Source of the DNA: Hyphomicrobiales bacterium
GTDB taxonomy: Bacteria; Pseudomonadota; Alphaproteobacteria; Rhizobiales; Aestuariivirgaceae
NCBI GenBank assembly: GCA_016710435.1
Contig: JADJVV010000001.1
Location: 2,502,501-2,566,500, forward strand
DNA length: 64,000 nt
Direction of reading: 5' to 3'
The notes under the pieces: model-generated
The model's database searches: none
What the model was told of the DNA's origin: nothing
Seen by the model: only the letters and a program-made list of their open reading frames with translations
Translations under genes and position numbers: made by a program
Part shown: piece after piece, positions 24,316 through 32,196 of the stretch
How positions within the stretch are numbered: the first letter of the stretch is position 1
How the letters are laid out: every line of letters begins with the position of its first letter

Positions 24316-24507
24316 TCAGCCCGCCGCCTCGTCCTGGCCGAGCCTGCGTTCCAGTTCCACCAGGTCATTGGGCAGCGGCAGTCCGAGGGCGCGGATCTGC
24401 GAGAGTTTCTGGCGGATCAGTTCATGCAGTTCATGCATGTCTTCGGGATTTTCCTCCACCGCGGTGAGCAGCAGGTTGATCTGGGCCTCAAGTGCTTCCA
24501 GCGCCAT
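24316..24507 (-). CDS. Small helical protein of unknown function
   Basis: 63 aa, predicted almost wholly helical and acidic (LEALEAQINLLLTAVEENPE, then ELHELIRQKLSQIRALG). AAGGA lies about 10 nt before the ATG and the coding pattern is convincing, but I do not recognise a family. Leucine spacing suggests self-association or a partner-binding helix. It is convergent with the RTX gene and downstream of a DUF1772-like membrane protein on the same strand. Confidence 0.6.
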   Translation of the reverse strand: MALEALEAQINLLLTAVEENPEDMHELHELIRQKLSQIRALGLPLPNDLVELERRLGQDEAAG

Positions 24508-24581
24508 GATGCGTTAGTCCTTCCATTCATCGGATCGGGCCATTCTGCGGCGCAGCGCCGCGCGGTGCAAGCGGCAGGTGA

Positions 24582-25049
24582 TCACAGGCCGCGCGGTGCG
24601 GGCCGCTGCCACGTGAGCACTGCCAGTGCCGTCAAGACAAAGGCCAGGAACACGATGACAGCGTTGGCGGCGTGCGAGTACTCCCATCTCCGCCGCAGCG
24701 CCTCCCAGGTCTCGGGCGCGATGGTCCAGTTGGCGGTGGCCTGGTTGGCGGGGAAAGTCCAGGTGAAGAATACGATCAAGGTGAAGGCAAAGCACGCCAG
24801 CGCGGCGAGGGAAAAGGCCATGGGGCGGCGCTGGGTACGGGACAGGAAGGCCAGCAGCGCCAGGACGATCATCGCCGCGAACCACAACAGCCCAAGGATG
24901 GACCAGCCCGCATAGATGCCCTGCGCCACGAAATAGCCGGCCTGATCGAGCCGCATCTTGTTCGGCATTGCCGCCAGATGCGCCCCCGAAGGAATGAGCG
25001 ACAGTGCGCAAAAGACAAGGGCGAGAAACTGCAGCGTGAATATGCGCAT
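24582..25049 (-). CDS. Four-helix membrane protein, DUF1772-like
   Basis: 155 aa with four hydrophobic helices (about residues 4-22, 43-70, 82-100, 128-148). The segment NWTIAPETWEALRRRWEYSH before the last helix resembles the conserved NW...P..WE.LR..WE pattern of DUF1772/anthrone-oxygenase-like proteins. Function unknown. It lies downstream of ctrA on the same strand, beyond the ctrA terminator. Confidence 0.65.
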   Translation of the reverse strand: MRIFTLQFLALVFCALSLIPSGAHLAAMPNKMRLDQAGYFVAQGIYAGWSILGLLWFAAMIVLALLAFLSRTQRRPMAFSLAALACFAFTLIVFFTWTFPANQATANWTIAPETWEALRRRWEYSHAANAVIVFLAFVLTALAVLTWQRPAPRGL

Positions 25050-25112
25050 GCGACGCTAACGGATGGCAGGCGCGATGGTTCCGTTCGGCTTGCCGTCTTG
25101 CACCACAGAAGA

Positions 25113-25139
25113 CAAAAGGCGCCCCGCGAGGCGCCTTTG
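25113..25139 (-). terminator. Intrinsic terminator of ctrA
   Basis: AAAGGCGCC (25115-25123) pairs with GGCGCCTTT (25130-25138) around a CCGCGA loop; on the minus strand the stem ends in TTTTG. It is 26 bases past the ctrA stop. Confidence 0.8.
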
Positions 25140-25164
25140 GCATTTTGGTTCTGGCCGGGAAGTC

Positions 25165-25881
25165 CTACGCGCTTTCGCGCAGGTCCATGTCGTCGCCCAT
25201 GGGCGGCGCGCCGTCGCGCAACACGTAGCCGCGGCCCCAGACGGTCTCGATGAAGTTCTTGCCCTGTGCGGCGACCGCCAGCTTCTTGCGCAGCTTGCAG
25301 ATGAACACGTCGATGATCTTCAGTTCCGGCTCGTCCATGCCGCCGTAGAGGTGGTTGAGGAACATTTCCTTGGTGAGCGTGGTGCCCTTGCGGAGCGAGA
25401 GCAGCTCCAGCATCTGGTATTCCTTGCCCGTGAGGTGCACGCGCTGGCCGCCCACTTCCACCGTCTTGGTGTCGAGGTTGACGACGAGTTCGCCCGTGTG
25501 GATGACCGACTGGGCATGGCCCTTGGAGCGGCGCACAACGGCGTGGATACGGGCCACCAGTTCGTCCTTGTGGAACGGCTTGGTCATGTAGTCGTCAGCA
25601 CCGAAGCCCAGGCCCTTGACCTTGTCTTCGATGGCGGCGAGGCCGGAGAGGATGAGGATCGGCGTTCCCACCTTGGAAACACGCAGCGCCTTCAGCACTT
25701 CATAGCCGGACATGTCCGGCAGGTTGATGTCGAGAAGGATGATGTCGTAGTCGTAGAGCTTGCCGAGATCGACGCCTTCTTCACCCAGGTCGGTGGTGTA
25801 AACATTGAAACCTTCGGACTTGAGCATCAACTCGATGCTCTGGGCCGTCGCGGTATCATCCTCGATCAGCAACACTCTCAT
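25165..25881 (-). CDS. ctrA: Cell cycle response regulator CtrA
   Basis: 238 aa OmpR-type regulator. Receiver domain residues 1-120: acidic pocket EDD (7-9), phospho-acceptor Asp51 (LLDINLPDMSGYE), Lys in TKPFHKDELVARIHAVVRRS. The C-terminal winged helix includes TGKEYQMLELLSLRKGTTLTKEMFLNHLYGG and KIIDVFICKLRKKL, practically diagnostic of CtrA. It binds TTAA-N7-TTAAC, represses replication initiation and activates cell-cycle genes. AAGGGG lies 6 nt before ATG 25881. It ends in ESA, so the classic ClpXP tail AA is not exact. Two GANTC sites and a CtrA-like box lie upstream, consistent with methylation control and autoregulation. Confidence 0.98.
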   Translation of the reverse strand: MRVLLIEDDTATAQSIELMLKSEGFNVYTTDLGEEGVDLGKLYDYDIILLDINLPDMSGYEVLKALRVSKVGTPILILSGLAAIEDKVKGLGFGADDYMTKPFHKDELVARIHAVVRRSKGHAQSVIHTGELVVNLDTKTVEVGGQRVHLTGKEYQMLELLSLRKGTTLTKEMFLNHLYGGMDEPELKIIDVFICKLRKKLAVAAQGKNFIETVWGRGYVLRDGAPPMGDDMDLRESA

Positions 25882-25883
25882 GC

Positions 25884-25899
25884 GAATCCCCTTCGATTC
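25884..25899 (-). promoter_or_regulatory. Two GANTC (CcrM) sites in the ctrA leader
   Basis: GAATC (25884-25888) lies between the Shine-Dalgarno sequence and start codon of ctrA, and GATTC (25895-25899) overlaps the region just before it, 11 bases apart. In Caulobacter, CcrM methylation of a GANTC near a ctrA promoter restricts transcription to late in the cycle; here the sites are in the leader. Confidence 0.6.
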
Positions 25900-25998
25900 C
25901 GGGCGCCGCTCTCCCACGGAACCCTATTCAAACTCGGCGCAGCCCGGCTGGGCGCGCTACGAAACATTAACTGTGAACGTTAAGATAGGCTGAGAAAG

Positions 25999-26014
25999 GT
26001 TAACAAAACCTAAG
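25999..26014 (-). promoter_or_regulatory. CtrA-like site upstream of ctrA
   Basis: On the minus strand this reads CTTA, seven bases, TTAAC, with the 3' half perfect and the 5' half degenerate against TTAA-N7-TTAAC. It is about 118 bases before the ctrA start, where an autoregulatory site is expected. Confidence 0.5.
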
Positions 26015-26206
26015 CCCCTGTGGCCGGATTGAGGCAATCCCCACACAAGGGATTGTGTGCCACGGCCCGCACCCACAAAATGTGGATGCTGCAAGCAGAA
26101 CGCGAAAAATCGTTCGCTGTGCCCGTACATGGCTTTCCGGTTTACCCCGTCTTAAACCTGATTGTTCATGATGAACGCGATTGGACTGACCCGGACAGAG
26201 CTAGTT

Positions 26207-26241
26207 GATTCGCTGACTCCTGAATAGAGTCAACGGGAGTC
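26207..26241. promoter_or_regulatory. Cluster of four GANTC (CcrM methylation) sites
   Basis: GATTC (26207), GACTC (26215), GAGTC (26227) and GAGTC (26237) lie within 35 bases, about 60-90 bases before the fliJ start. A random sequence would have about one per 256 bases. CcrM methylates GANTC once per cell cycle in alphaproteobacteria. Confidence 0.7.
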
Positions 26242-26298
26242 AAGAGCGGGAATTCGCATCGGGGCGGCAGTCAGTGTGTTGTGTAGAGTGAGGAAAAC

Positions 26299-26697
26299 AT
26301 GCGTTCACGCGATAGCCTATTGAGGCTTCACCGCTTCCGCACCGAGGATGTCCGCCGCCAGGTGGCCGACATGGATCTGATGATCCAGGACCTCATGAGG
26401 AAGCATGATGAACTCGATGCCCATGTCAAAGCGGAAGAGGGGCGCACGGGCATCTCGGACCCCAACAACGTCAACTATTCCATGGCCGCGAAGTCGGTGC
26501 GGTCACGCCGCGACAACATCCTGCGCACGGTTGCGGAACTCCGCGACCAGCATGATGCCATGAAGGACAAGCTGAAGGACGAAGAGTCCGAACTGCGCAA
26601 GGTCGAACTGCTGGTGGAGAAGGAAGGCGGCTCGCTGAAGCCCGCACCCCTCGCCCCGCCGCCCGGCGCCATGATCGGCCACGCCATCGCCCGCTGA
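26299..26697 (+). CDS. fliJ: FliJ-like flagellar export chaperone
   Basis: 132 aa, almost entirely helical and coiled-coil-like, with the FliJ pattern: an Arg/His-rich N-terminal start (RDSLLRLHRFRTEDVRRQ), long heptad helices (LMIQDLMRKHDELDAHVKAEE, KLKDEESELRKVELLVEKE) and a Pro/Ala tail. FliJ links the export ATPase FliI to the gate in flagellar type III secretion. The divergent arrangement with ctrA resembles other Hyphomicrobiales, but no fliI is next to it here. GAGTGAGG precedes the ATG. FliJ homologues are weakly conserved, hence moderate confidence. Confidence 0.75.
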   Translation: MRSRDSLLRLHRFRTEDVRRQVADMDLMIQDLMRKHDELDAHVKAEEGRTGISDPNNVNYSMAAKSVRSRRDNILRTVAELRDQHDAMKDKLKDEESELRKVELLVEKEGGSLKPAPLAPPPGAMIGHAIAR

Positions 26698-26724
26698 CCA
26701 ATCGAGGTACGGCGGGAAAACGGA

Positions 26725-26754
26725 ATGGCCGGGGAAACCCGGCCATCTTGTTTT
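26725..26754 (+). terminator. Intrinsic terminator after fliJ
   Basis: A perfect 9-bp stem (26725-26733 with 26738-26746) closed by a GAAA tetraloop, followed by CTTGTTTT. It lies 28 bases past the stop. Confidence 0.93.
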
Positions 26755-26772
26755 AGCGGAGGCCGTCGCTCG

Positions 26773-27495
26773 CTACGAGCGGATGGCATGCCTGCGGAGC
26801 AAGTCGTAGTAGGGCCGCGCCTCATCGGCGATGCGCGCGAGAGAGGCGGGGAGCGCGGGCATGTTTTCTTCCTCGGACTTGCCGAAGCCTTGCGATTGCC
26901 ACACTGCATTGTACCAGTGTTGCGCCCAGACACCGTCGAAGGGCTTGGGTCCCTTCGGCCATTTCAGCATGGCTTCATCGAACGGGATCCCGCAGGCCGC
27001 GCACAGTTTCGTCAGCGTGGCGCGCGGATGGGAAAGCACGTCTTCCGCATCCACGACCGGCGGCGCGTGGCCCAGTTTCTGCGCCACCATGTCGAAGATC
27101 TCCGCCTGCGCCACGAAGCCAATGGAATGCAAGTCCACTTCGGCCCATTTCTTGGCATAGCTCGCCAGCACCCGCGACGGATCGCGGATGAGAAAAGCAT
27201 TGGTGAGCTTCAGGATGAAACTGCGGTCGTAGCCCGGCAGCATGTGATGTGTCATGTGCTTCTGGTAGAAGAGCGGCTTTCGCGGCGGTGTCACACACCG
27301 CGCGACAAGCCTGTCCCAATCCGTCTCCATGGAGGCGATGATCTCGTCGCGCATGGGATGATCATTCCCCCGCGTGCTGAGCGAGAAGCCGTAGAAGGGT
27401 TCGTCCCAGGCTTCGCAGTCCGCCCGGTTTCCGAAGGAATACATCATGGCTGTGGAGATGTTGCGGGGGCCGGACCACATGGCAAGGATCGTCAT
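26773..27495 (-). CDS. Sulfotransferase-like protein
   Basis: 240 aa. The start MTILAMWSGPRNISTAMM holds the P-loop-like 5'-PSB motif (SGPRNISTAM) of PAPS-dependent sulfotransferases, and FLIRDPSRVLASYAKKW resembles the 3'-phosphate-binding (RDP) segment. The family pairs with branched-chain aminotransferase genes in many alphaproteobacteria, and the substrate is unknown. ATG 27495 overlaps the LysE stop by ATGA. It is the last gene of an aminotransferase-LysE-sulfotransferase operon. If active it makes PAP, the substrate of the CysQ encoded 10 kb away. Confidence 0.82.
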   Translation of the reverse strand: MTILAMWSGPRNISTAMMYSFGNRADCEAWDEPFYGFSLSTRGNDHPMRDEIIASMETDWDRLVARCVTPPRKPLFYQKHMTHHMLPGYDRSFILKLTNAFLIRDPSRVLASYAKKWAEVDLHSIGFVAQAEIFDMVAQKLGHAPPVVDAEDVLSHPRATLTKLCAACGIPFDEAMLKWPKGPKPFDGVWAQHWYNAVWQSQGFGKSEEENMPALPASLARIADEARPYYDLLRRHAIRS

Positions 27496-28097
27496 CGTTT
27501 CACCTGCGTGGAAATGAAGAACCACACCGCCGCCAGGGCGATGAGAATGGCGAGGCCGCGCCGGATGGTGACGGCATGCGGAGAGGTTTCAAGAAATGTC
27601 GCCGCCGACCCCGCCATCACGGCGATGCCGGAATGAATGACCGTGGCAACGGTCACATAGATGGCGGACAGGAGCGCAACCTCTGCCGCGATGCTCATGC
27701 GGCCGGAGATGAACTGCGGCAGCATGGCCGCATAGAAGAGATAGGCCTTCGGATTGAGGATGTTGCTGATGAGCCCCTGCCGGAAGGCAATGCCGCGCGT
27801 GGCATTCGTGTGTTTGAGTTCACCATCGCCCTCCCACCAGGCATCCCACGCGAGATAGAAGAGGTAGAGCGTGCCGCCCCAGCGCAGCACCTGGAACAGC
27901 ACCGGAAATTCCGTGAGGATGGCGGTGAGGCCCGAGCCTGCGACTATGGCTGCAATGGCAAGGCCAAGGCACACGCCCGCAACGGCGGCGAGCGCCGTCG
28001 TCCGCCCCCGGCTGGCACCCAACACTGCAAGCCACGTCATGTTGGGCCCGGGCGTCAGTTCGATGAGGGTTGCGGCGATGATGAAGGAGAGGAGCAT
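27492..28097 (-). CDS. LysE family amino-acid exporter
   Basis: 201 aa with about six membrane helices. The family start FIIAATLIELTPGPNMTWL and GLISNILNPKAYLFYAAMLPQF (P of NPK conserved) are visible. LysE/RhtB exporters release amino acids or derivatives; the operon partner, a class IV aminotransferase, suggests an amino or keto acid, but this is inference. ATG 28097 overlaps the aminotransferase stop by one base (TGATG). Confidence 0.92.
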   Translation of the reverse strand: MLLSFIIAATLIELTPGPNMTWLAVLGASRGRTTALAAVAGVCLGLAIAAIVAGSGLTAILTEFPVLFQVLRWGGTLYLFYLAWDAWWEGDGELKHTNATRGIAFRQGLISNILNPKAYLFYAAMLPQFISGRMSIAAEVALLSAIYVTVATVIHSGIAVMAGSAATFLETSPHAVTIRRGLAILIALAAVWFFISTQVKR

Positions 28098-29047
28098 CAG
28101 AGCGTCCGGCTGCTCTCCGCCACGCACAGTGCCTTGTAGCCTTCCGACAGCCTGCGCGAAATCGGCCCGGCCCCGCTCCAGGGTTCCGGCGACAGCGGGT
28201 GCCGCACCGGGCGGCCATCAATCACGCGTACGGGAATGAGCCCCGCGAAGGTGCCCGTGACGAAGGCCTCGTCGGCACCATAGACATCATAGAGCGAGAA
28301 CTGCTTTTCATGGGCCGGAATGCCGAGCGACGTTGCCACGCGCAACATGTTGCCGCGCGTGATGCCGGGAATGCAGTACTGCCCGGTCGAGGTCCACAAC
28401 TCGCCGCGCCGCACGATGAAGAAGTGCGTGGAGTTGCAGGTGGCGACGAAGCCCAGCGGGTCCAGCATCAGGGCTTCATCCGCACCCGCATTCGCCGCCT
28501 GCACACAGGCCGTGATGCAGTTGAGCTTCGAATGCGAGTTGAGCTTCTGGTCCTGCACGTCCGGCGCGCCACGCCGCACGTTGACAGTGTGCAGCGCCAG
28601 GCCCTCCGCGAATTTCTTCGGGTTCGGTTCCTTGTATTCGGGGATGATGACGATGGTAGCGGGCGAGATCGTCACCCGCGGGTCCTGATAGGGCGTGGCC
28701 TTCACGCCGCGCGTGACCATGAGGCGGATGTGCACGCCGTCCATCATCTTGTTGGCATCGATGCAAGCGAAGAGTCGCTTCACCAATTCCTCAGGCGCCA
28801 CGCCAATCTCCATGAAGATCGATTTGGCGCCCTCGTACAGTCGCTCGATGTGGGCGCGCAGGAACGGCACCCCGCCCTTCACCAGCCGCAAGCCTTCCCA
28901 CACACCGTCGCCCAGGATGAAACCGGAATCAAAAACCGACACCATGGCCTGCGCCCTGGGGAACAGCGTGCCATTCACCGAGATGAGAATGTCGAGATTG
29001 CGCGGATCGATGTGGGCATCATGGATGTTGGATTGGGGCGTTGTCAT
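28097..29047 (-). CDS. Class IV aminotransferase (branched-chain or D-amino acid type)
   Basis: 316 aa, fold-type IV PLP enzyme. Motifs: VSVFDSGFILGDGVWEGLR at the N-terminus, the PLP Lys in KLNSHSKLNCITA (about residue 180), EALMLDPLGFVATCNSTHFF and the phosphate-binding ITRGNML. Class IV includes BCAT, D-amino acid aminotransferase and ADC lyase; the GFILGDGVWEGL start and the Lys segment favour BCAT/DAAT. Two starts are possible (ATG 29047, GTG 29053). It leads an operon with LysE and the sulfotransferase-like gene. Confidence 0.87.
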   Translation of the reverse strand: MTTPQSNIHDAHIDPRNLDILISVNGTLFPRAQAMVSVFDSGFILGDGVWEGLRLVKGGVPFLRAHIERLYEGAKSIFMEIGVAPEELVKRLFACIDANKMMDGVHIRLMVTRGVKATPYQDPRVTISPATIVIIPEYKEPNPKKFAEGLALHTVNVRRGAPDVQDQKLNSHSKLNCITACVQAANAGADEALMLDPLGFVATCNSTHFFIVRRGELWTSTGQYCIPGITRGNMLRVATSLGIPAHEKQFSLYDVYGADEAFVTGTFAGLIPVRVIDGRPVRHPLSPEPWSGAGPISRRLSEGYKALCVAESSRTL

Positions 29048-29170
29048 ACCCACCAGTTAGCGGGATTTGCCGTTGTCAGCAAACACCGCCGCTGCAGCCG
29101 TTGCCGTCGCCCTGCGTGGCCGAGCCGCTGTTGCCATCTTTCGCGCCACCGTCTTCCCGGGCCGCCGCCG

Positions 29171-29240
29171 GAACAGGGGGCAAGGGGCCCCAAACGGGGG
29201 CCCGCGGGGGGACAAGGCCCCCCGCGCCCCCCGGGGGGGG
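29171..29240 (+). repeat. G-quadruplex-forming tract and GC hairpins
   Basis: Runs of 5, 4, 5 and 6 G (29176, 29184, 29196, 29206) are separated by 3-8 bases, a canonical G4 motif. It is followed by an exact 9-bp hairpin (29203-29211 with 29218-29226) and C6-G8 (29227-29240). Confidence 0.6.
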
Positions 29241-29312
29241 TGCTTGCACCGTCTCCGGAGAGATCGCCGGCCGAACAGTCGAGTACGCGGATTGGCTTGC
29301 GGGTCTGGGTGG

Positions 29313-29328
29313 GACGTGCTGCCACGTC
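29313..29328. repeat. Hairpin/inverted repeat upstream of the EamA gene
   Basis: GACGTG (29313-29318), CTGC, CACGTC (29323-29328): perfect arms with a 4-base loop, about 110 bases before the EamA start. It may be a regulator site. Confidence 0.35.
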
Positions 29329-29440
29329 GATGAGGGCATGGTGTGGCGGTGCGCTTGCGGCGTTCAAGGCGACGCAAATGGCCGCAGCAGGCCGCGACCG
29401 CGCAAGTAAGTGTGACCAAAAGGAGCGGCAAGAGACGGTA

Positions 29441-30337
29441 ATGAACAGGCAAAGGACGATACAATCCATTCTAGGACTTGTTGCACTTGACGCGGCCCTC
29501 ATCGGCTCGTGGAGCGCGGGCTTCATCGGCATCCGCTTTGCCAGCGACTATGCGCCGATCTCGCTCATCCTGCTGTGGCGGAGCCTCGTCTCCGGCCTCG
29601 TACTGCTGCCGCTGGCGCTCACCATGGGCCCGCCGCTGAAGCGAAACGAAGTGCTGGTGCAGATTGTCTTCGGCGCAGTGGCCATGGCGGGATACCTCGG
29701 GTGCTTCGCCGCCGCCATCGGCTTCGGCGTGCCGACCGGATTGGTGGCCCTGATCACCGACATGCTGCCGCTGGCCGTGGCCATCCTCTCCTGGCCCGTG
29801 CTGGGGCAGGCCCTCAATGCAAGACAATGGTTCGGCACCTTCGTGGGCCTCGCAGGCGTGTTGCTGGCCTCGGGGTGGTCACTCCGGCTCGGCGATGTGC
29901 CGCTCTGGGCCTACACGTTGCCGGCGCTCGGCACGCTGGCGCTGGCGCTCGCCGTGCTCCTGCAGAAGCGCGGCCCCACCAACACCATGCCGGTCTATCA
30001 GAGCCTCTGCATCCAGTGCCTCTCTGCTGCTGCCGTCTTCGCGGTCTTCGCCTGGCGCGATGGCGGCGTGGCCCCGGTGATGGACGTGCACTTCATGGGC
30101 GGCATTCTGTGGCTGGTCTTTGTGGCGACCTTCGTGTCGTGGGGTCTCTATTACATGGCGCTCCGCAAATCCTCCCCGGCGCGTGTCTCTTCCGTGCTCT
30201 ACCTCAGCCCGCCCGTAACGATGATCTGGGCCTGGCTCGTGTTCAGCGAACCCTTGTCCTGGGCCATGGCGGCAGGCCTCGCCGTGTCGCTGATCGGCAT
30301 CATCATCGTCGCCCGTGCCACGCCGCCACCTGCCTAG
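29441..30337 (+). CDS. EamA (DMT superfamily) metabolite transporter
   Basis: 298 aa with ten membrane helices and the duplicated EamA arrangement: first half from WSAGFIGIRFASDYAPISL, second from LPALGTLALALAVLLQKRG, with conserved SWGLYYMAL and SPPVTMIWAWLVFSEPL. Members export amino acids, nucleosides or metabolites; the substrate is unknown. ATG 29441 lies at the start of the conserved region. The nearest GGAG is 15 nt upstream and weakly placed. Its last 4 bases overlap the end of kefC (convergent). Confidence 0.85.
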   Translation: MNRQRTIQSILGLVALDAALIGSWSAGFIGIRFASDYAPISLILLWRSLVSGLVLLPLALTMGPPLKRNEVLVQIVFGAVAMAGYLGCFAAAIGFGVPTGLVALITDMLPLAVAILSWPVLGQALNARQWFGTFVGLAGVLLASGWSLRLGDVPLWAYTLPALGTLALALAVLLQKRGPTNTMPVYQSLCIQCLSAAAVFAVFAWRDGGVAPVMDVHFMGGILWLVFVATFVSWGLYYMALRKSSPARVSSVLYLSPPVTMIWAWLVFSEPLSWAMAAGLAVSLIGIIIVARATPPPA

Positions 30338-32196
30338 TGTTGCACGCCGTCGTCGTCGTGCCAGGATTGGTCTGGCGGCGTCGGGTCATTGCCGCGGTCG
30401 GCGGCGAAGACGCGGGTGATCTCGGCGCGTGACTGCCGGGCGATGTCGATGAGTTTGCTTTCATCGTCCGCATGGGCAGCGGATTTCCGCAGGAAGCGCT
30501 CGTCATGCGCCCGGAACCGGGTAATCGCGCGGTGCGCCTCGTTGGGGTGCATGCCAAGGTGCGTGAGCGCGTCTCGCGCAAGGTCCATGGATGAACCGAA
30601 TACTTCGCGATAGACGGTATCGACACCGGTGCGCATCACTTCATAGGCGTGGGCGCGGTCGAACACACGCACCAGCAGCTTGAGGTGGGGAAAGTTCTGC
30701 TGCGCCAGCTTGACAAGTTCCGTCGCCTTCTCGCGGTCGTCGATGGCAACGACGAGCATCTTTGCTTCGCGTGCACCTGCCGACTCCAGGAGGTCCAGCC
30801 GCAGGGCATCGCCATAGAACACCTTGAAGCCGAACTTGCGCAAGGCATCCACCTGCGAGGAATCAAGGTCCAGCACCACCGTACGCTTGCCTTGGGCATT
30901 GAGCACGCGACCGATGGTCATGCCGAAGCGGCCGTGACCGGCGATGATCACGTCGACGCCGGAATGACTGATCGTGTCGGGATCGCGCAGGAAATCGCCA
31001 TCCGCGAACCGCGGCTGCAACACCTTGCTGTCTACCATCATCAGCAACGGTGAAGCGGCCATGGACAAGGCGATCACCGCCGTGAGCAAGCCAGCCGAAG
31101 TGGCCGTGACGAGGCCAAGGCCCACACAGAAGGTAATCAGCACGAAGCCGAATTCCGAGCCCTGCGCCAGGGCGAAGGAAAAGCGCGAACTGTCTGCGCC
31201 GTTCATGCCGAAGCCGCGGGCCAGCCCGAAATGCGCGGCAAGTTTCAGGGCGATGAAGGCCGCAAGGCTGCAGGCCAGCAACATCGGTGCCGATGCGATC
31301 AGCGAGAAATCAATGCCCGCCCCGACAGCGATGAAGAAGATCGCCAGCAGCAATCCCTTGAAGGGTTGCAGGTCCATCTCAAGCTCGTGGCGGTATTCGC
31401 TGTCGGCCAGCACAACGCCGGCGAGGAACGTGCCGAGCGCGGGCGACAACCCGACAAGTCCCATGAGCAGCGTGATGCCCACGACAATCAGCAGGGCGAA
31501 GGCGACGAAGATCTCGCGGGTGCCCGTGTCGGCGACGATGCGGAATAGGGGGCGCATGAGATACCGCCCTGCCACCAGCACCAGCGCCACCGCACCGATA
31601 GTGAGCAGCGCCTGGACCCAGACAGGATAGGCATCCAGCAACGAGCCGCCGTGACCCCCATCCGTGTGCACGGCGGCAACAGCGATGAGCGGCAGAAGTG
31701 CCAGCATGGGGATGACCGAAATGTCCTGGAACAGCAGCACCGAAAACACCGATTGCCCGCACGGAGTCTTCAATGTCCCGTTTTCCTCCATCGTTTGCAG
31801 CACGATCGCCGTGGATGACAGCGCCAGGATGAGGCCGATGGCGACGCTCTCGCGCCACCCTGCACTGATCCACAGCGAGGCCGCGCCGATCACCAGGGCA
31901 ACGCCGATCACTTGCAGAAGGCCCAGGCCGAAAATCTGCTTGCGCAACTGCCACAGCCGCGACGGTTCCAGTTCCAGCCCCACGAGGAAGAGCATGACGA
32001 TCACGCCGAATTCCGCGAAGTGCTTCACGGACTCGCCCTCGCGCCCGATGAGGCCGATCACCGAAGGCCCGATGATGGCTCCGGCGGCGAGGAAGCCCAG
32101 CACCGAGCCGAGGCCCAGCCGCTTGGCAATGGGAGCCGAGATCACCGCCGCGGCGAGATAGATCAGTGCACCCAGAAGAAAATCGTTGAGGCTCAT
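30334..32196 (-). CDS. KefC/KefB-type monovalent cation:proton antiporter (CPA2)
   Basis: 620 aa. About 12 membrane helices include VGLELEPSRLW and LSSTAIVLQTMEENG of the antiporter core and ALGTFLAGVVLADSEYRHELE. A TrkA-N (RCK) domain follows with the dinucleotide motif VDVIIAGHGRFGMTIGRVLNAQG (about residues 412-434), then a disordered tail. Glutathione-gated K+ efflux (KefC) is the closest match, supported by the kefF-like gene directly upstream, which overlaps by ATGA. Likely role: potassium efflux and cytoplasmic acidification under electrophile stress. Confidence 0.9.
   Translation of the reverse strand: MSLNDFLLGALIYLAAAVISAPIAKRLGLGSVLGFLAAGAIIGPSVIGLIGREGESVKHFAEFGVIVMLFLVGLELEPSRLWQLRKQIFGLGLLQVIGVALVIGAASLWISAGWRESVAIGLILALSSTAIVLQTMEENGTLKTPCGQSVFSVLLFQDISVIPMLALLPLIAVAAVHTDGGHGGSLLDAYPVWVQALLTIGAVALVLVAGRYLMRPLFRIVADTGTREIFVAFALLIVVGITLLMGLVGLSPALGTFLAGVVLADSEYRHELEMDLQPFKGLLLAIFFIAVGAGIDFSLIASAPMLLACSLAAFIALKLAAHFGLARGFGMNGADSSRFSFALAQGSEFGFVLITFCVGLGLVTATSAGLLTAVIALSMAASPLLMMVDSKVLQPRFADGDFLRDPDTISHSGVDVIIAGHGRFGMTIGRVLNAQGKRTVVLDLDSSQVDALRKFGFKVFYGDALRLDLLESAGAREAKMLVVAIDDREKATELVKLAQQNFPHLKLLVRVFDRAHAYEVMRTGVDTVYREVFGSSMDLARDALTHLGMHPNEAHRAITRFRAHDERFLRKSAAHADDESKLIDIARQSRAEITRVFAADRGNDPTPPDQSWHDDDGVQH

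Larger units (their letters stand above)
25882..26298. other. Divergent ctrA-fliJ intergenic region
   Basis: 417 bases with no convincing gene. It holds the ctrA leader, a CtrA-like sequence at 25999-26014, a TTAA pair of wrong spacing (25967-25983) and a GANTC cluster at 26207-26241. The only open frame (26020-26208, plus) has no family resemblance. It is therefore treated as regulatory. Confidence 0.6.
29048..29440. other. GC-rich intergenic region between aminotransferase and EamA genes
   Basis: 393 bases with divergent genes on both sides. An open frame crosses it on the plus strand, but its codon use is poor and it shows no family resemblance, so it is treated as noncoding. It holds a dense G-run block (29171-29240), a GACGTG/CACGTC hairpin (29313-29328), and the promoters of both genes presumably lie here. 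Confidence 0.55.

Noticed and set aside
25967..25983. TTAA pair with a 9-base spacer upstream of ctrA as a CtrA box
   Set aside because: CtrA sites need a 7-base spacer; the spacing is two bases too long.
28199..29440. 712-residue plus-strand frame ending at 30337
   Set aside because: Only the part from 29441 encodes an EamA protein; the rest is antisense to the aminotransferase or lies in the G-rich block.
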